The notes under the pieces: model-generated | Seen by the model: the letters and a program-made list of their open reading frames with translations, nothing else | The model's database searches: none | Told to the model about the DNA's origin: nothing | Shown here: piece by piece, positions 53,150 through 64,000 of the stretch | How positions within the stretch are numbered: position 1 is the stretch's first letter | Layout: every line of letters starts with the position of its first letter | NCBI GenBank assembly: GCA_024734555.1 | Contig: JANPWX010000062.1 | Span: 329,267 to 393,266, forward strand | Direction of reading: 5' to 3' | DNA: 64,000 nt | Origin: Trochalopteron elliotii | Taxonomy: Eukaryota > Chordata > Aves > Passeriformes > Leiothrichidae | Position numbers and translations under genes: made by a program

Positions 53150-53529
53150 CTACAGGTAAACTTCTCTTCTAGTTAGAGTATTGACAGGAGATGGCTTGTA
53201 TTCCCCTGTCTGTGTAAGGGGGATATCCTCTGGGTTGCCTTCTTCATTTTTGCTGAAACTAGCTGCGCTGAAGGTCTCATAGGATGAGGTCAACTTTTTG
53301 TTGAGGAGGTTTCTGTTGCGATCACCCATGAGGGAGGCTTCTCCATTGGCCAGCTTTTCCTGACTGCCCCGTTCATCGACAGGCATGAAAGTGGAGAGTT
53401 TTGGCTGGCTCTTCTGCTTTCTCTCCGGAGAAGTGCGGACTGGCATCCAGCAGGAGTCTGAGTGGCCATATTCATCACATTCTCGGGTGCACTTCCCTGT
53501 CAGGGCTACATCTGGTAGAGGCCGCGAAT
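53150..53529 (-). CDS. PCDH9: Protocadherin 9, last coding exon (cytoplasmic C-terminus)
   Basis: Protocadherin 9 is a delta-1 protocadherin, a single-pass adhesion protein mainly of neurons; this exon encodes only the end of its intracellular tail. On the minus strand the frame gives 125 whole residues starting SRPLPDVALTGK and ending TRREVYL, then TAG at 53152-53150. I recognise the CTRECDEYGHSDSCWMP, KLSTFMPVDERGS and KLTSSYETFSAASFSK blocks as the PCDH9 tail from memory. The exon opens with two bases of a split codon, so the upstream intron is phase 1; the first base of that codon lies in an exon outside the window. The open frame continues 52 bases past the splice site, but that part is intron. 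There are no frameshifts or stops, and this is the only segment in the window that reads as a conserved protein. Cadherin repeats, membrane segment and earlier tail motifs are not here. PCDH11 and PCDH7 end differently. Gene assignment is near certain. Confidence 0.95.
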
Positions 53530-53566
53530 CTGAAAATAAAAGAGAATTGTGTTTACAAATTAATAT
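53530..53566 (-). promoter_or_regulatory. PCDH9: Splice acceptor of the PCDH9 last exon
   Basis: Read on the minus strand, a T-rich stretch ending TTTTATTTTCAG lies directly before the exon (AG at 53531-53530). About 30 bases upstream is AATATTAAT, a plausible branch-point match with its A near 53562. This fixes the exon start at 53529 and excludes the longer open frame as coding. Confidence 0.9.
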
Positions 53567-53729
53567 TACAGTCGCTTCCATTGAAACTGAGAATCCTTAA
53601 ATTCACAAAAGGCATTTTTAAAGGTCTTGGTAGGAATGTTGCAGTAAGTTCCTCGGTAATTTTTTTCTTTTTTTTACACATTGCATGTGCCCAGAGGCAA
53701 CAAGCAGATTTGTACAGTTATTCTCAACC

Positions 53730-53762
53730 TTAATAACTGAAAAAAAAAAAAAAGGTTATTAA
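53730..53762. repeat. A14 run flanked by an 8-bp inverted repeat
   Basis: ttaataac at 53730-53737 and gttattaa at 53755-53762 are exact reverse complements around a loop containing fourteen A (53740-53753). It lies about 200 bp upstream of the PCDH9 last exon in the intron. Confidence 0.85.
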
Positions 53763-56098
53763 TCCTCTTCCTGTGCCTGTAAATCAATTCCAGAAGTATT
53801 TGGCATTAGGTACTAAATTAATTTTGATGTTGAAAGAGTCAAAGAAGCACTTAATTCCATACTGCCAATTTTCTAGAAATTATTAAAAATACTTTTCTTT
53901 GAATTTTTTGCAGACAATACTCTGAATTTATGTGGAATTTATCCTGAGTTCCTGCAAATACTTACAAACATACTTAATGCCCTGTAAATGAGCAAATGCT
54001 TAATGCCCTGTTGCTGACAAAGGGACTAAATTTTCATGTAATGTAAACCTCTGCTTGTACTTCTGAGGATTGGGCATTTGAGTTGTTAGTCCACAACATG
54101 TTACATAAGTTGTAAAATCAGTAATTGCAGAAGCATACAAAACCTCTGCTGTGGGTTATAAACATTATCAATAGTGCAGATAAAGTCATTCTGTGTGTAT
54201 ATGTGTATGGTAGGTCATGGAATGAATCTGAGTGCTGCCCAAAGAGAAATATTTTTTATGTGACTTGCTATGTTAGAAGGTGTCCTGTTCCTGTTCATTA
54301 AGTCTAAGTTTTCTGTAAAGAGCTTTCACTGAAAACCATCAATGTTCAGGGGCCTGCAGGATTGACTCCTACCTGTTTGCAATGCAGGTATATTTAATAT
54401 TTGTATTTTGATACTTGTATACAACTGAATTTAAAATCTACCTCAATTATTTTAAGGAATGGGTAAGATTCTTAAACCTTGTTTTTATTCAGTTATAGTG
54501 TACTTTATGGTCTAAAGGAATAACTGAAACTGCTTACAAAGTAACAACATGATATTCAAACAAAGTTGACAAAGAACATAAATCAAAAAATAAATTTTTC
54601 AAGTGTGTTTGATATGACTTTCATATGATATGACTTATTTGATGAAATATGTAGGTTTGTTTTACAAAACATGACTTTTAGAAGGGAGAAAGGAACTTCA
54701 ACATGGAAACATAGACATATACTTCATATGGGCTGTGGCATCTTTCTGCCTTCCCACTACAACACCAAAGTTCTTGTGAAAAGTGATTTTTGCCTGTAAT
54801 AACATGTGCCTTATAAAACCACTTGCAAAGGCCTGATAAAAGAAAGATAAAACAAACAAACAAAACCCCACAACGAAAAATCTTTCGCTCTTTCAGAATA
54901 AACCATTTTAATTTAAAATATTTACAACAGGTGCTTGAAGAGAAGGCATTATTTCATTTCAACATCTGTGGATTTAATCCTGATAGAATTGCAAAAGCTC
55001 TTGAAAGTCAGATTTATCTTCATCTTGTCCTGATTTTTTCCAGGCATTTAAACATTAATTTAATAAATGATTTATTGCAATATTGTAAAGAGTGTGTATA
55101 CTATTTGCTACTGACAGGTGTGAACATTTTATAGAATCTACTGTATGTATTCTGAATACTGTATAAAATTTCATATTTTAATGAAATATCACTGACTTTA
55201 ATGAGGAAACAAGCTTGGTGTCTAGATAACTGAGTAACCCTGTAACTAAGATGTGTAAGGCCAAGAGGAGGAAACTGAGTGATTTTTTGCTTTTTTTTTC
55301 TTTTTTTCCCCCTAATTTATTTTTAAGACTTTTGCCCTTAGACACAATTCCCAATTTTTTTTTTCCAGTGAAGAATGCAATTCCATTAAAACGTACCAGC
55401 CTATCAGTTTTCAGGTGACTGTGTTCTGCAAACATACACAGAATATGGGAATGGTAACAGGAAAATCCTCTGTTTGTCAGCTAAATCAGCATTATTCTCA
55501 CTCTCCCTGATGATAAGAAACATAATTAACTGCTCAGTTGTCCTGATGTGCTTTGATTTTCAAGCAGAATTTTTCATATTTTTATAACAGGGCCAATTCC
55601 CTTAAATCTCCATAAACTATTTGAACCAGCATGTTATTTCCAAAAAAATCCAGCCATGAAACATTATGCTTGCTTCAAGTATTTTAATTATTACTCTGAC
55701 AAAATATTAGTAACTGCTGATTAAGGCAATGTGTCTTTATTTAAAACATAAGAATATATGTTTATTGAAAAGATATTCTTTTGTTGTTTGAGTTTGGTTT
55801 TTTTTTTCAGATTGAAACAATTAGCATCTCATTATATCTGATGGAGTCTTTTTAGCTGAAAAAAATTTTGAGTCAGCAATACATGGGCTCATAAAAATCC
55901 TTCCCTTGCTGGTGGTCTTTGAACCATGCACATGAAAATGTATCATTTTGGATTCTAGTGCTTCTCCTATTCCCTTCTGGACAAATACTGGAATTCCTTA
56001 TTGTAAAGCATGAAGACTTAATGTATGATTCAGCCTTATAATGCTGTTTTATAAAGCAAAACCAAGTCAGTTTGTTGCTGAGTTGCCTAGTTGGGTTA

Positions 56099-56915
56099 TG
56101 TGATAAACTTTATCTTCCCACCCACGGAAGAGTTCAGAGAGACCCTGGAAGAACAATATTAGCCCAAATAATACCCTGACAGATGTACGCAGGCCCACCA
56201 TAGGGCAATCAGACCCTCAAAAAGTCCATCTGTATAGGCCCAGAGAAACACAGGGGTTTATAGTAGCAAAAAGGAACTCAAAATAAGGATTCAGGAGGAA
56301 AAATCATCTTTCTGTGTAACACTAGGGATTGCCGTCTAGGTATGTAGAGCACATTATAAGATATGGGGAAAAGGAATTTGGGATAGGAAAGGACTTAGAT
56401 GATGTTTAGGGGAGAAACCACTGGGAAGACAAGTGAGGAGTTTAGGTGGTAGTGGAGAAATAGAGATACAAGGGGATAAAAGGGCCAGCCACATGTAAAT
56501 AGTTTGCTGGGTAATAAGTTTGTCTGATTATGTTCTGTGCCAGATGAACACCATCTGTCCTGTCTTCTTATTAAATTCCTTTCTAACTTTTCCTGGGAAT
56601 GTCTCTCTATTATGAGTGCATGTATAGATATGGGCATGTCCATTATCACTAGTGGTCTTTCATCCAGTCCAGCCAGAGAAGAGGACAGAATGAGCTCCCT
56701 GGTGTGTTCATGGAAGGGCTTTGAGTGTCTGTGATCTCTGTGGACAACTCGGTATATATCTGGTGTACATGTGTCCTCTGTGTATGTGCCTACTGGGAAT
56801 ATATATCTTCATCTTTGCTACTGTTTGGACTTGGGGGTATGGAACAGCAGCAACAGCCTCATCTCCCTCAGGCCGTCAAACCCAGTGTTGTATATTTTTC
56901 TCTAAAACACCTTCA
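56099..56915 (+). mobile_element. Endogenous retroviral solo LTR with 4-bp target duplication
   Basis: The 817-bp segment starts TG and ends CA and is flanked by GTTA on both sides (56095-56098 and 56916-56919). It has LTR order: a TATA-like gataaaag at 56475-56482, a poly(A) signal attaaa at 56570-56575, then a U5-like part with 'gtggtctttcatccagtcc'. I recognise the blocks 'aagggccagccacatgtaaa', 'gtgtgttcatggaagggc' and 'acttgggggtatggaacagc' from bird genomes but do not name the family. A 4-bp duplication is usual for gammaretrovirus-like (ERV1) insertions. It lies in the PCDH9 intron in the opposite orientation to the gene. No coding remnants adjoin it. Confidence 0.78.
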
Positions 56916-58446
56916 GTTAAGATTTGACACTTTTAGTTAATACATTCTACTCCATTGCTTTCTTGCATCTGTTCTTAGAGCTTGAATCAGTACAGCACTT
57001 GAGTACAGATTTAATCTAACATGATTTGAAACCTGTTGCATTTTAATTGCTCTTCTGTTTAAAAGATAGACATACCTAAACTAGTCAGTTAAAGGAAAAT
57101 GGGATGCTTTCTGTACACTGCACTTGATAACAGGGATTTAACCTCTTATTTGGATAAACTGCCATGCCACTTTAGCTACAAGGTAACTGCATTTTTGCTA
57201 AATCACTGAAACAGATCAACCCTCTTTTGCAGAGTAGGGACTCCTTGCTCAGCATTTTACATTACCTAGTCCTTGGAGTTTTGAAAAATCTCTAAATTTG
57301 AAAATAAAAATAAAGTTACTCATGTCCTCTAGTATAATTTGCGTTGAAACATATCTATCTCTAAGTAAAATGCTTTTTTTAAGTGTTTCTCAGTTTAAAA
57401 GTTAAATACTCCAGTAGTGACCCTGCTGAGAGCTGAAAAGTCTAATGGAATATGACACAGCAAACAATTTGTCAGTAGAACTGGCAAATCATCAAGGAGC
57501 AGCACAACAGATTCTTACTGCAGTTACATACCTGGAAACCAAGTTAAATTTGTGCTTAAAATGCCCCTTATTAACAAAACAAAACAAAACAAAAAATTCA
57601 AAACATTAATTTGTGAGAAAGAGATATGATATTTCTTGTTATACAGAAATCTGTAGATTTGGGATTAGGTTCTAAGTGTTTACATAGACTAGTCAAATTC
57701 AACCTTTTATCTGCATGAAAGGATCATCAGATGTCATCCTCTTAGTTATTTTCAAGCATTTCTTCTCATGGTGTCTCTAGATCAGAACTAGCTATTGCTT
57801 GACATAACTATTGCAAAGCCATTCCCTAACATGCAGATTTTTAGAAAAACTTTTAGGTATATGTGTAAATGGAGACTTCAAAAATGAACACTTTTAAAAC
57901 AGATTTCACTTATTAGACTTCAGCTTGGGAAAAAAAATTGGAAAACATCAATTTAAAGGGCCTTAAAATCTGTTTTGTGATTGTATCTGACAGAAGCTCC
58001 CAACACAGATTTTTAAAAGTTACCTGATAAAAATTAGATTTTTTTTTTAAACTTTAGTAACTATTCATCCAACAAATCCTTGAACATTTGTAGCTAATTC
58101 TGAGGCAATGATATGCATTATGTTTTCCATAAAACTATGTACAAAATAATGTAAGTGATTGGAGATATTTATATGTATGCTAATGTTTCTGTTGATTGTA
58201 GCTGACTGTTCCCTTAGGGTTAGTAGAGTTGCTTATTATCAAATAAGGAAGGCACCTACCACTGCAAGTTAGACAGGGGAAAGATGATGTTCTATCTCCA
58301 GTTTAATGCCAAAGAAACTAACTCAAATATTCCAACCAAGCAGTTTTCCACTATTTTCTCTCCTTCTATTCCTAATCAAAAGAGGTTAATATATTTCATT
58401 AAGGACATAAAGAGTATTATGAACTCAGTAGTCAACAAGTACACCT

Positions 58447-58506
58447 GGGGATTGGAACTAGATGATTTTTAAGGTCCCTTCCAACCCTATCCATTCTATG
58501 ACTCTA
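58447..58506 (+). mobile_element. CR1 LINE 3' tail, 60 bp
   Basis: 'ggggattggaactagatgat' followed by 'aaggtcccttccaaccctat' and 'ccattctatgactctacatg' is the CR1 3' end with terminal octamers. Extremely 5'-truncated insertion in the PCDH9 intron. Confidence 0.85.
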
Positions 58507-60639
58507 CATGTTACAAGTTATGTGCTTTTATTTTACACACGTATTGCGGGAATATAGTAAAGAACACTCACTCTGGCTCCACTCTACACATTTTTTAACA
58601 ACCATTCTTGTACAATATATTTTATAGACCCTCTTCTAGTCATGACGTGGTTCTAGCACAGACACTTGAGAAAAATGTAAAGAACTTTTCACTTTTTTAT
58701 TTTTGTAAACCACACACAAAACTGATGGCAACAACAGACTTGAGACGTACTTAACCTGGCAAAAGTTCTGTTCCACTTGTCCCTGGAGATGGAAAACCTT
58801 CCAAATCAATAGCGACACTATATCTAGATACAATAATTTGACAATTTTTAGAAAATATTCCTAGCTGTAGACCTTTTTCCTGGAGGAGTACAAAACCACA
58901 GTATCCATATAGTACTACAGCAGTGCAGCAGTACTTTTGTAAACCATGCAGCTTGGTCCACAGGATCTGAGGAGTCATTGGCAGATGAGTTCTAAATAGT
59001 ATCTATGACAAATCAATGACTACATGCAGATTTTGCTTTCCACATTGACAGGCCCGTAATATCCCTGCATGGTTCCATTTATTGAGGACTATAAAAAGTG
59101 CATGTGGAGTAGTTCCAGCTACTGTGAGAAAAGAAAAAAGAATGGGAGCAATTATATAGTAGAAGAAGAGACTGTGGTTTGGATGAGCCCCATTTTTTCT
59201 GCATTCTGTACACAAATATGTTACATTCAGAAGACCATCCAAAATGCAAGTGAAATGCAACTATATGATTAAAGTGGAGTACATTTACATGGCTGTTATA
59301 TTAAAAGCCATGACTGTTTTATGAGTGGTGTGATCAGGGACACAAAAGAGTTCTTAAAGCATAACAAGCATTGACTTCATGACCGGGGAACAATAATGCA
59401 GAAAACAGCTGAGAGAAAATCACCATTTAAGGGGGAAAAAAGAAAGCTAGTCTACAGGGATATACAGCTACAACGGTACTGTTGTTGAAATTCTTGCCTC
59501 CTAATTGCAGTAATTCAGGAACTGGACCCCAGTTTGTGCTGTGGCATATTCTGACATGCCAAGACACTATAAAAATATTTAGAACATGTTTGAAAGCATC
59601 AGCAATTTTTTTCTCTGTACCTTAGGCCAAATACAGTTAAACAGCAATTGAACATATCTCAAGAAGAGTTTAGCGCCCCAAGGCTTGGACTGCTGTCATT
59701 CCGAATGTGGCATTGTCGTGTACTGCAGAGATAGTGCATGCCATCTCTAAAACAGTCTTACTGAATAAAGTCAGACACAAATCCACTGCTTGAGACATGC
59801 CAACTACACTGAAGTAATGAATATATTAATTGCTTTTGGACTAGAATAATTTCATGCATATCATGCCTAATTCTAAGATGCCTTTCAGTGCTTAAGAAAA
59901 TACTTGAGAGTACAGAAAGGTTTTATGTATATTGATGGAATGATTAATATTGTGAGACAGGGTATGGCAGAATCATACAAAATAATGAATCCTGAAAATT
60001 CTTTTTTTTTATGCAAAGGAAAGAAATATAGATATAGAGAATGAAGAATATAGAATGAAACTCAGAATTTTCAATATTTACTTGAAAATGGTGGAAAATA
60101 ATAGCTCCTCTTAAATAATCCCTAAAACCAGCAAAACTCACTGCTGTGTTGTGTCCAAAGTCCTAATACTTAGCAGTTTCAAGAGAGACCAGAGTGACAT
60201 GTTAAAGGAAACACGTGATTCTAAATTGTCCTTCACAATTAAAACTAATTAAAAAACAAACAAAGTTATAGGAAAAATATATATGTTATAGGAAAATAGA
60301 AACAGTTAAATGATTCTTTAACATTTGAAAAAAGTTCATACTGGATGAATGAAAGTGAATTTGTGAGAAGAGAAAGAGATATGGTAGAAAAGAGCACTGT
60401 TAATACACCTAAAAGGCAAGAAAAGAAAATAAGAACAAGTGTGGAAAAAATCTGTTTTGCATTCCCATGGTGAAAAAAGACCAGAAGTGATGCCTTGATT
60501 GCAACAATGACAAATCAGGTTAGAAATTTTGAATAATCTTTGAGGACGAATGAAGTAGTAATGGAAGGTTACAGAATCTGGAATGAATTTTACAAATGTG
60601 TAGAAAGTTAGCTAATCATTCCTTGGGAAAGAAAGGGAC

Positions 60640-60692
60640 AAAATGACTTCTAAAGTTTCCCTTCAGCTCTACAGTTCTGTTGATGTGATTGC
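60640..60692 (+). mobile_element. Possible CR1 LINE 3' tail remnant
   Basis: 'aaaatgacttctaaagtttc', then 'ccttcagctctacagttctg', resembles the last 50 bases of some CR1 tails, with several mismatches. Too short to be sure. Confidence 0.35.
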
Positions 60693-61315
60693 CAACTCTC
60701 ATATACTTTGGCCTCAATCCAATTCCTAACTGCTTCTGGGTTGAGACTCTTGACTTATTCAATAATAAATCAACCTCAGACAGTGGGCCTCAGTTCAACC
60801 AAAAATCCATTCTGAAATCCTCCTTAAAATTTTATGGTATTAAAACTACAAGTAAAACTCAGAAATAATTGGACCACTTAATTGAGATGTTAATCAAAAG
60901 AATACAGAAACATAAAGCCCATAATTATAAAAACACCCCACCCACTCTCAAGTTCCAACAAGATTATTTAGCATCTATAAAATCTTTTTTCTTGAGGGAA
61001 AAAACCATCCATCCTATTTTACAATTACTTTCTTCACAAATTTAAAGAATTAATATTGCTTTTACCGGTAGTGGTGCAAAACATAGCACACCTCTGAAGT
61101 CCATTAAACCTGAAACTGGTTTAAAAATAAAAATTTCACAAGTGTTTATATCTTATATGATATTTTTGTTTTGCTTCCCTTGAATATTATCTGTGTTTTA
61201 GGGAGGAGCAGTCAAAGAAAATAATGAATGTATAAAGTTTTGATTGGTTTTTTATGCTTATTAAACATACTACATCAGTCTGTATAGCTACTTAAAATGA
61301 TTCAGACATCTAACC

Positions 61316-61359
61316 AAAGAAATATCACCCAAATAATAAAGAAATATTACCCAAGCAAT
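61316..61359 (+). repeat. 22-bp tandem duplication
   Basis: Two adjacent 22-base copies (61316-61337 and 61338-61359) starting aaagaaatat, differing at three positions. Confidence 0.85.
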
Positions 61360-62988
61360 AATATTTCTGACTGAGATTCCACATAGTCATAGTTATTTCT
61401 ATCATAGTTACCTTCAGCAGGTTAAAGTATAATATTCTTTAACTGTTTCCCTAATTATGGAACAACTTGACAAAAAAAATTCTTACTTAAATTAGTGATT
61501 ATACCAGTTCAATAATATTGCATCTATGTCCTTCAAGGAATTACCAGTATTTCACAACTAACTTAAAGACAGTTTATATTAAAAACAGATTTATGGGTTC
61601 GGGGTTTTTTACATGAAAGACCTCATATTTGTACTCCTATGGGCCAAAATCATACTGACTGACGGTTGTCAGTGGAGGACAATAACATAAATTGTTACAA
61701 CATTATGGTTAAGTGATATCAAATTTAACAGGCCTATTTGTAGACAAATACTAGTTTGATTACATTATAAAATAGGAAAGGCCAGTAGAAACACAAAGGT
61801 TTTGCTTGTTTAAATTGTATGTATCCTGTTCTGACTGTATTATTTAATTTTCTTTCTCCAAAGAAATGAAACTAAGTATCAGCTTATGGGATACTAGTGG
61901 TGAGTACCATGCTAAATACACCATGCTGAACCTAAATTCCCCAGATTTTAATTTTCTAGATTTAAATGTAATTGCTGCAAGACTTCTTGTAATCCTGTTA
62001 AATCCTTTGATAGCCTGATTTACTTCTATCACTGAAATGGCAACACATCCTTCAGAAAAGCAGGACTTACTGTGGCTTCCTGAAGTAGCATAGACATTAA
62101 GATGTAGGAAACATTTAAGCCGTCTAATTGTTCTGCCAATCTAATGCTAAGGTATTAATCTGTCACTGTGTCAAATTACATACCTTTATTTTTTTCAGTA
62201 AAATGTGTCAGTGCTTAACAAACCTGAGCTGAAACAATTTATGGAGCAATTAGAATGTCAGCTCTCCTACAGATGACTTAAAATCTGAATCGAGGCTCCG
62301 AAGTCACCATAACTTCCTTAATATTCTGCCAAAATGATGGGACTCTGATGCAGGAGCTATAAGGGAATCAGGTAGCTAGCAGCCATTATTAGTTCTCCTC
62401 ATCTGTTTCTCCCTTTTATTTTATTTCCCGTTGATAAGGATTTAATAATGTATTTTCATATCAGGAATGGACACCAGGAAGGAAAACAAGTGCTCTTGCC
62501 ACAGAAGATAAAAACACCATGATTTCCCCTCATCTCCCTTCAATTTATGCCCATCTCATTCAATAGACAAGTTAGTTTTGGATATACTCCAAATAATATT
62601 TTCTAAGGCACACTAATGAATGGAGCATTGCTTCCATTTAGAAACTAAAAAACATGGGCCAAAAAGACATCCAGTGTCATTTGGTCTCATTGAAATCTCA
62701 CAAATCTCTTCAAGGATATACAGAACTGATAATGAAAGTTGAATACATAGAAAAAGTCAGTGACATGGAGTTTCAAGCTGTTTTGTAAGACTGACATTTG
62801 TTGAAGCAGTATAAAAGTACATTATATATGGCTAAGGTTTAGCTTCAAATGGCGACTGATTAAAAAGATAAACCCCCACTAAGCACATGGCCAGTTAATT
62901 GTCACAAGTAATGGCAGGAATAAAACCAATAAACAAACAGAAAAACTGAACCACTTTTGGTTGTCAACAAGAACCCAAACTAAAGTTT

Positions 62989-63030
62989 GAGGCTTCTGTT
63001 TAGAGGCTTCTGTTTGAAGGCTTCTATATT
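62989..63030 (+). repeat. 14-bp tandem repeat, three copies
   Basis: Units gaggcttctgttta, gaggcttctgtttg and a degenerate aaggcttctatatt follow one another directly. Confidence 0.85.
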
Positions 63031-64000
63031 TAAGAATTGGCTTTAAGGGAATATACTGATTTCTTGTTTTCATATCTTTCAGTGCATATCTTTTCAGTGC
63101 TTTACATTTTCTTACAGAATTATCCTGATACATGAAATAGTGACTTGAACTAATTATGTTGATAGTACCACTGCATTTGAGAAAATGAAATGCTTCATAT
63201 TGTTTCACTTTGTGCAGCAAAACATTTCTGGATTCTGGTTCATGTTTTATACCTGCATATACAGATAAACTATTATTCAGTAACCTATATTAAATAATAA
63301 TACTGCTTTCATAAAAAGGGAATTACTTGGGTTTTTCAGAGGTTTTCTGTGTGACTCATGTAAAATATATTTTGTTACAAGTCATAGACCCTCAAAGGTT
63401 AAACTTGTAAGTGTAAAATGAGCTCTGTTAATTTATATTATGTTATTTTCAGATGGGGAAAAGAACAAAGTTATCTATGCTCTACATGCAAATGATCACC
63501 TAAATAATATAGAGATCAGCATGAAGCAGAAACAACTTGTGACTACTTGTCTTTTTAGTGGCTGTCAAGAGAAAGTCAAATTGTAAGAAGAAATATAGCA
63601 GTCATATGAAGAGTTCATTTAACCTTTTGTGTCACATGAAGGTAACCTTATCCCAAACAATGGCAGAAAATATACACTTATCTGTTCATGTCATACATGT
63701 TTCTGTCACAAATGCACATATAAATTTGTAATTTTCCTTAATGTTGTAAGAAGATCTGGCATACAGAATCAAATTTAATTCAATGCAGTGAATTGAAAAG
63801 TACAAAGAATACATTTTCATGTCTTTAGCAGAAATTCTACATAATAAAAGACTGAAATTAGTGTTAAAAACAGAAATAAATACATTATGGTATTAATTCA
63901 CATTTTTCCTGTCTAAGTAAACTTCAGAAGAAATGGGCTAAATTTTATAAAATATATAGCTCATCCTCATTAATTATGAAGAATAACAGAAATACAAAAT

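Larger units (their letters stand above)
53530..64000 (-). other. PCDH9: Last intron of PCDH9 (continues beyond the window)
   Basis: The region upstream of the terminal exon on the gene's strand. No other exon was recognised in it. It holds an A14 run with flanking inverted repeat (53730-53762), a T-rich patch near 55280-55310, an 817-bp LTR (56099-56915), a CR1 tail (58447-58506), a possible second CR1 tail near 60640-60690, and two short tandem duplications (61316-61359, 62989-63030). The remainder is AT-rich unique sequence. PCDH9 is known as a very large gene, so an intron running out of the window is expected. Confidence 0.85.

Noticed and set aside
53530..53581. Upstream extension of the PCDH9 open frame with a Met
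   Set aside because: It crosses a strong splice acceptor, and the extra residues do not belong to PCDH9.
53385..53733. Plus-strand open frames opposite the PCDH9 exon
   Set aside because: They are shadows of the conserved minus-strand coding frame.
1..64000. tRNA, rRNA, CRISPR, operon or prokaryotic mobile-element signals
   Set aside because: I looked for them and saw none; the sequence is vertebrate throughout.

Overview
The window looks like a stretch of an avian chromosome, probably from a neoavian bird. The evidence is CR1 LINE fragments with the bird-type 3' end, three solo LTRs whose internal sequences I recognise from bird genomes, AT-rich background, almost no tandem satellite, and a vertebrate exon. 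There is no prokaryotic content (no operons, CRISPR arrays or compact ORFs). Family names rest on recognition from memory, because no search could be run.

Only one protein-coding segment is supported: the last coding exon of protocadherin 9 (PCDH9) on the minus strand, 53529 down to a TAG at 53152-53150. It carries the conserved cytoplasmic C-terminus and has a good splice acceptor next to it. Everything to the right (53530-64000) is therefore the last PCDH9 intron. The minus-strand 3'UTR runs left from 53149, probably for several kilobases, with candidate poly(A) signals near 52.27, 51.64, 51.62, 50.53 and 49.27 kb. From about 49.2 kb to position 1 I see a gene desert.

Repeats in order: CR1 3' end (minus) 477-658; a CR1 copy with ORF1 esterase and ORF2 start joined directly to a CR1 3' end (plus) 4515-5652; a TguLTR5-like LTR (plus) 5704-6835 containing a long T/C tract; CR1 reverse-transcriptase-to-3'-end copy (plus) 9600-10833; an unclassified GC-richer block 20740-21480 followed by a CR1 3' fragment (plus) 21590-21960; an ERVL-type LTR (plus) 27619-28227; two G/T-rich tracts at 33.0 and 34.4 kb; CR1 ORF2 fragment (plus) 35540-35860; an old inverted CR1 ORF2 fragment (minus) 39200-40730; an LTR with a 4-bp target duplication (plus) 56099-56915 inside the PCDH9 intron; and a 60-bp CR1 tail (plus) 58447-58506.

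I looked for an undescribed system and do not see a convincing one. The more unusual items are the internally deleted CR1 that keeps its ORF1, the pyrimidine tract grown inside an LTR, the paired G/T tracts with G-quadruplex potential, and a Pumilio-type site overlapping the most distal candidate PCDH9 poly(A) signal.
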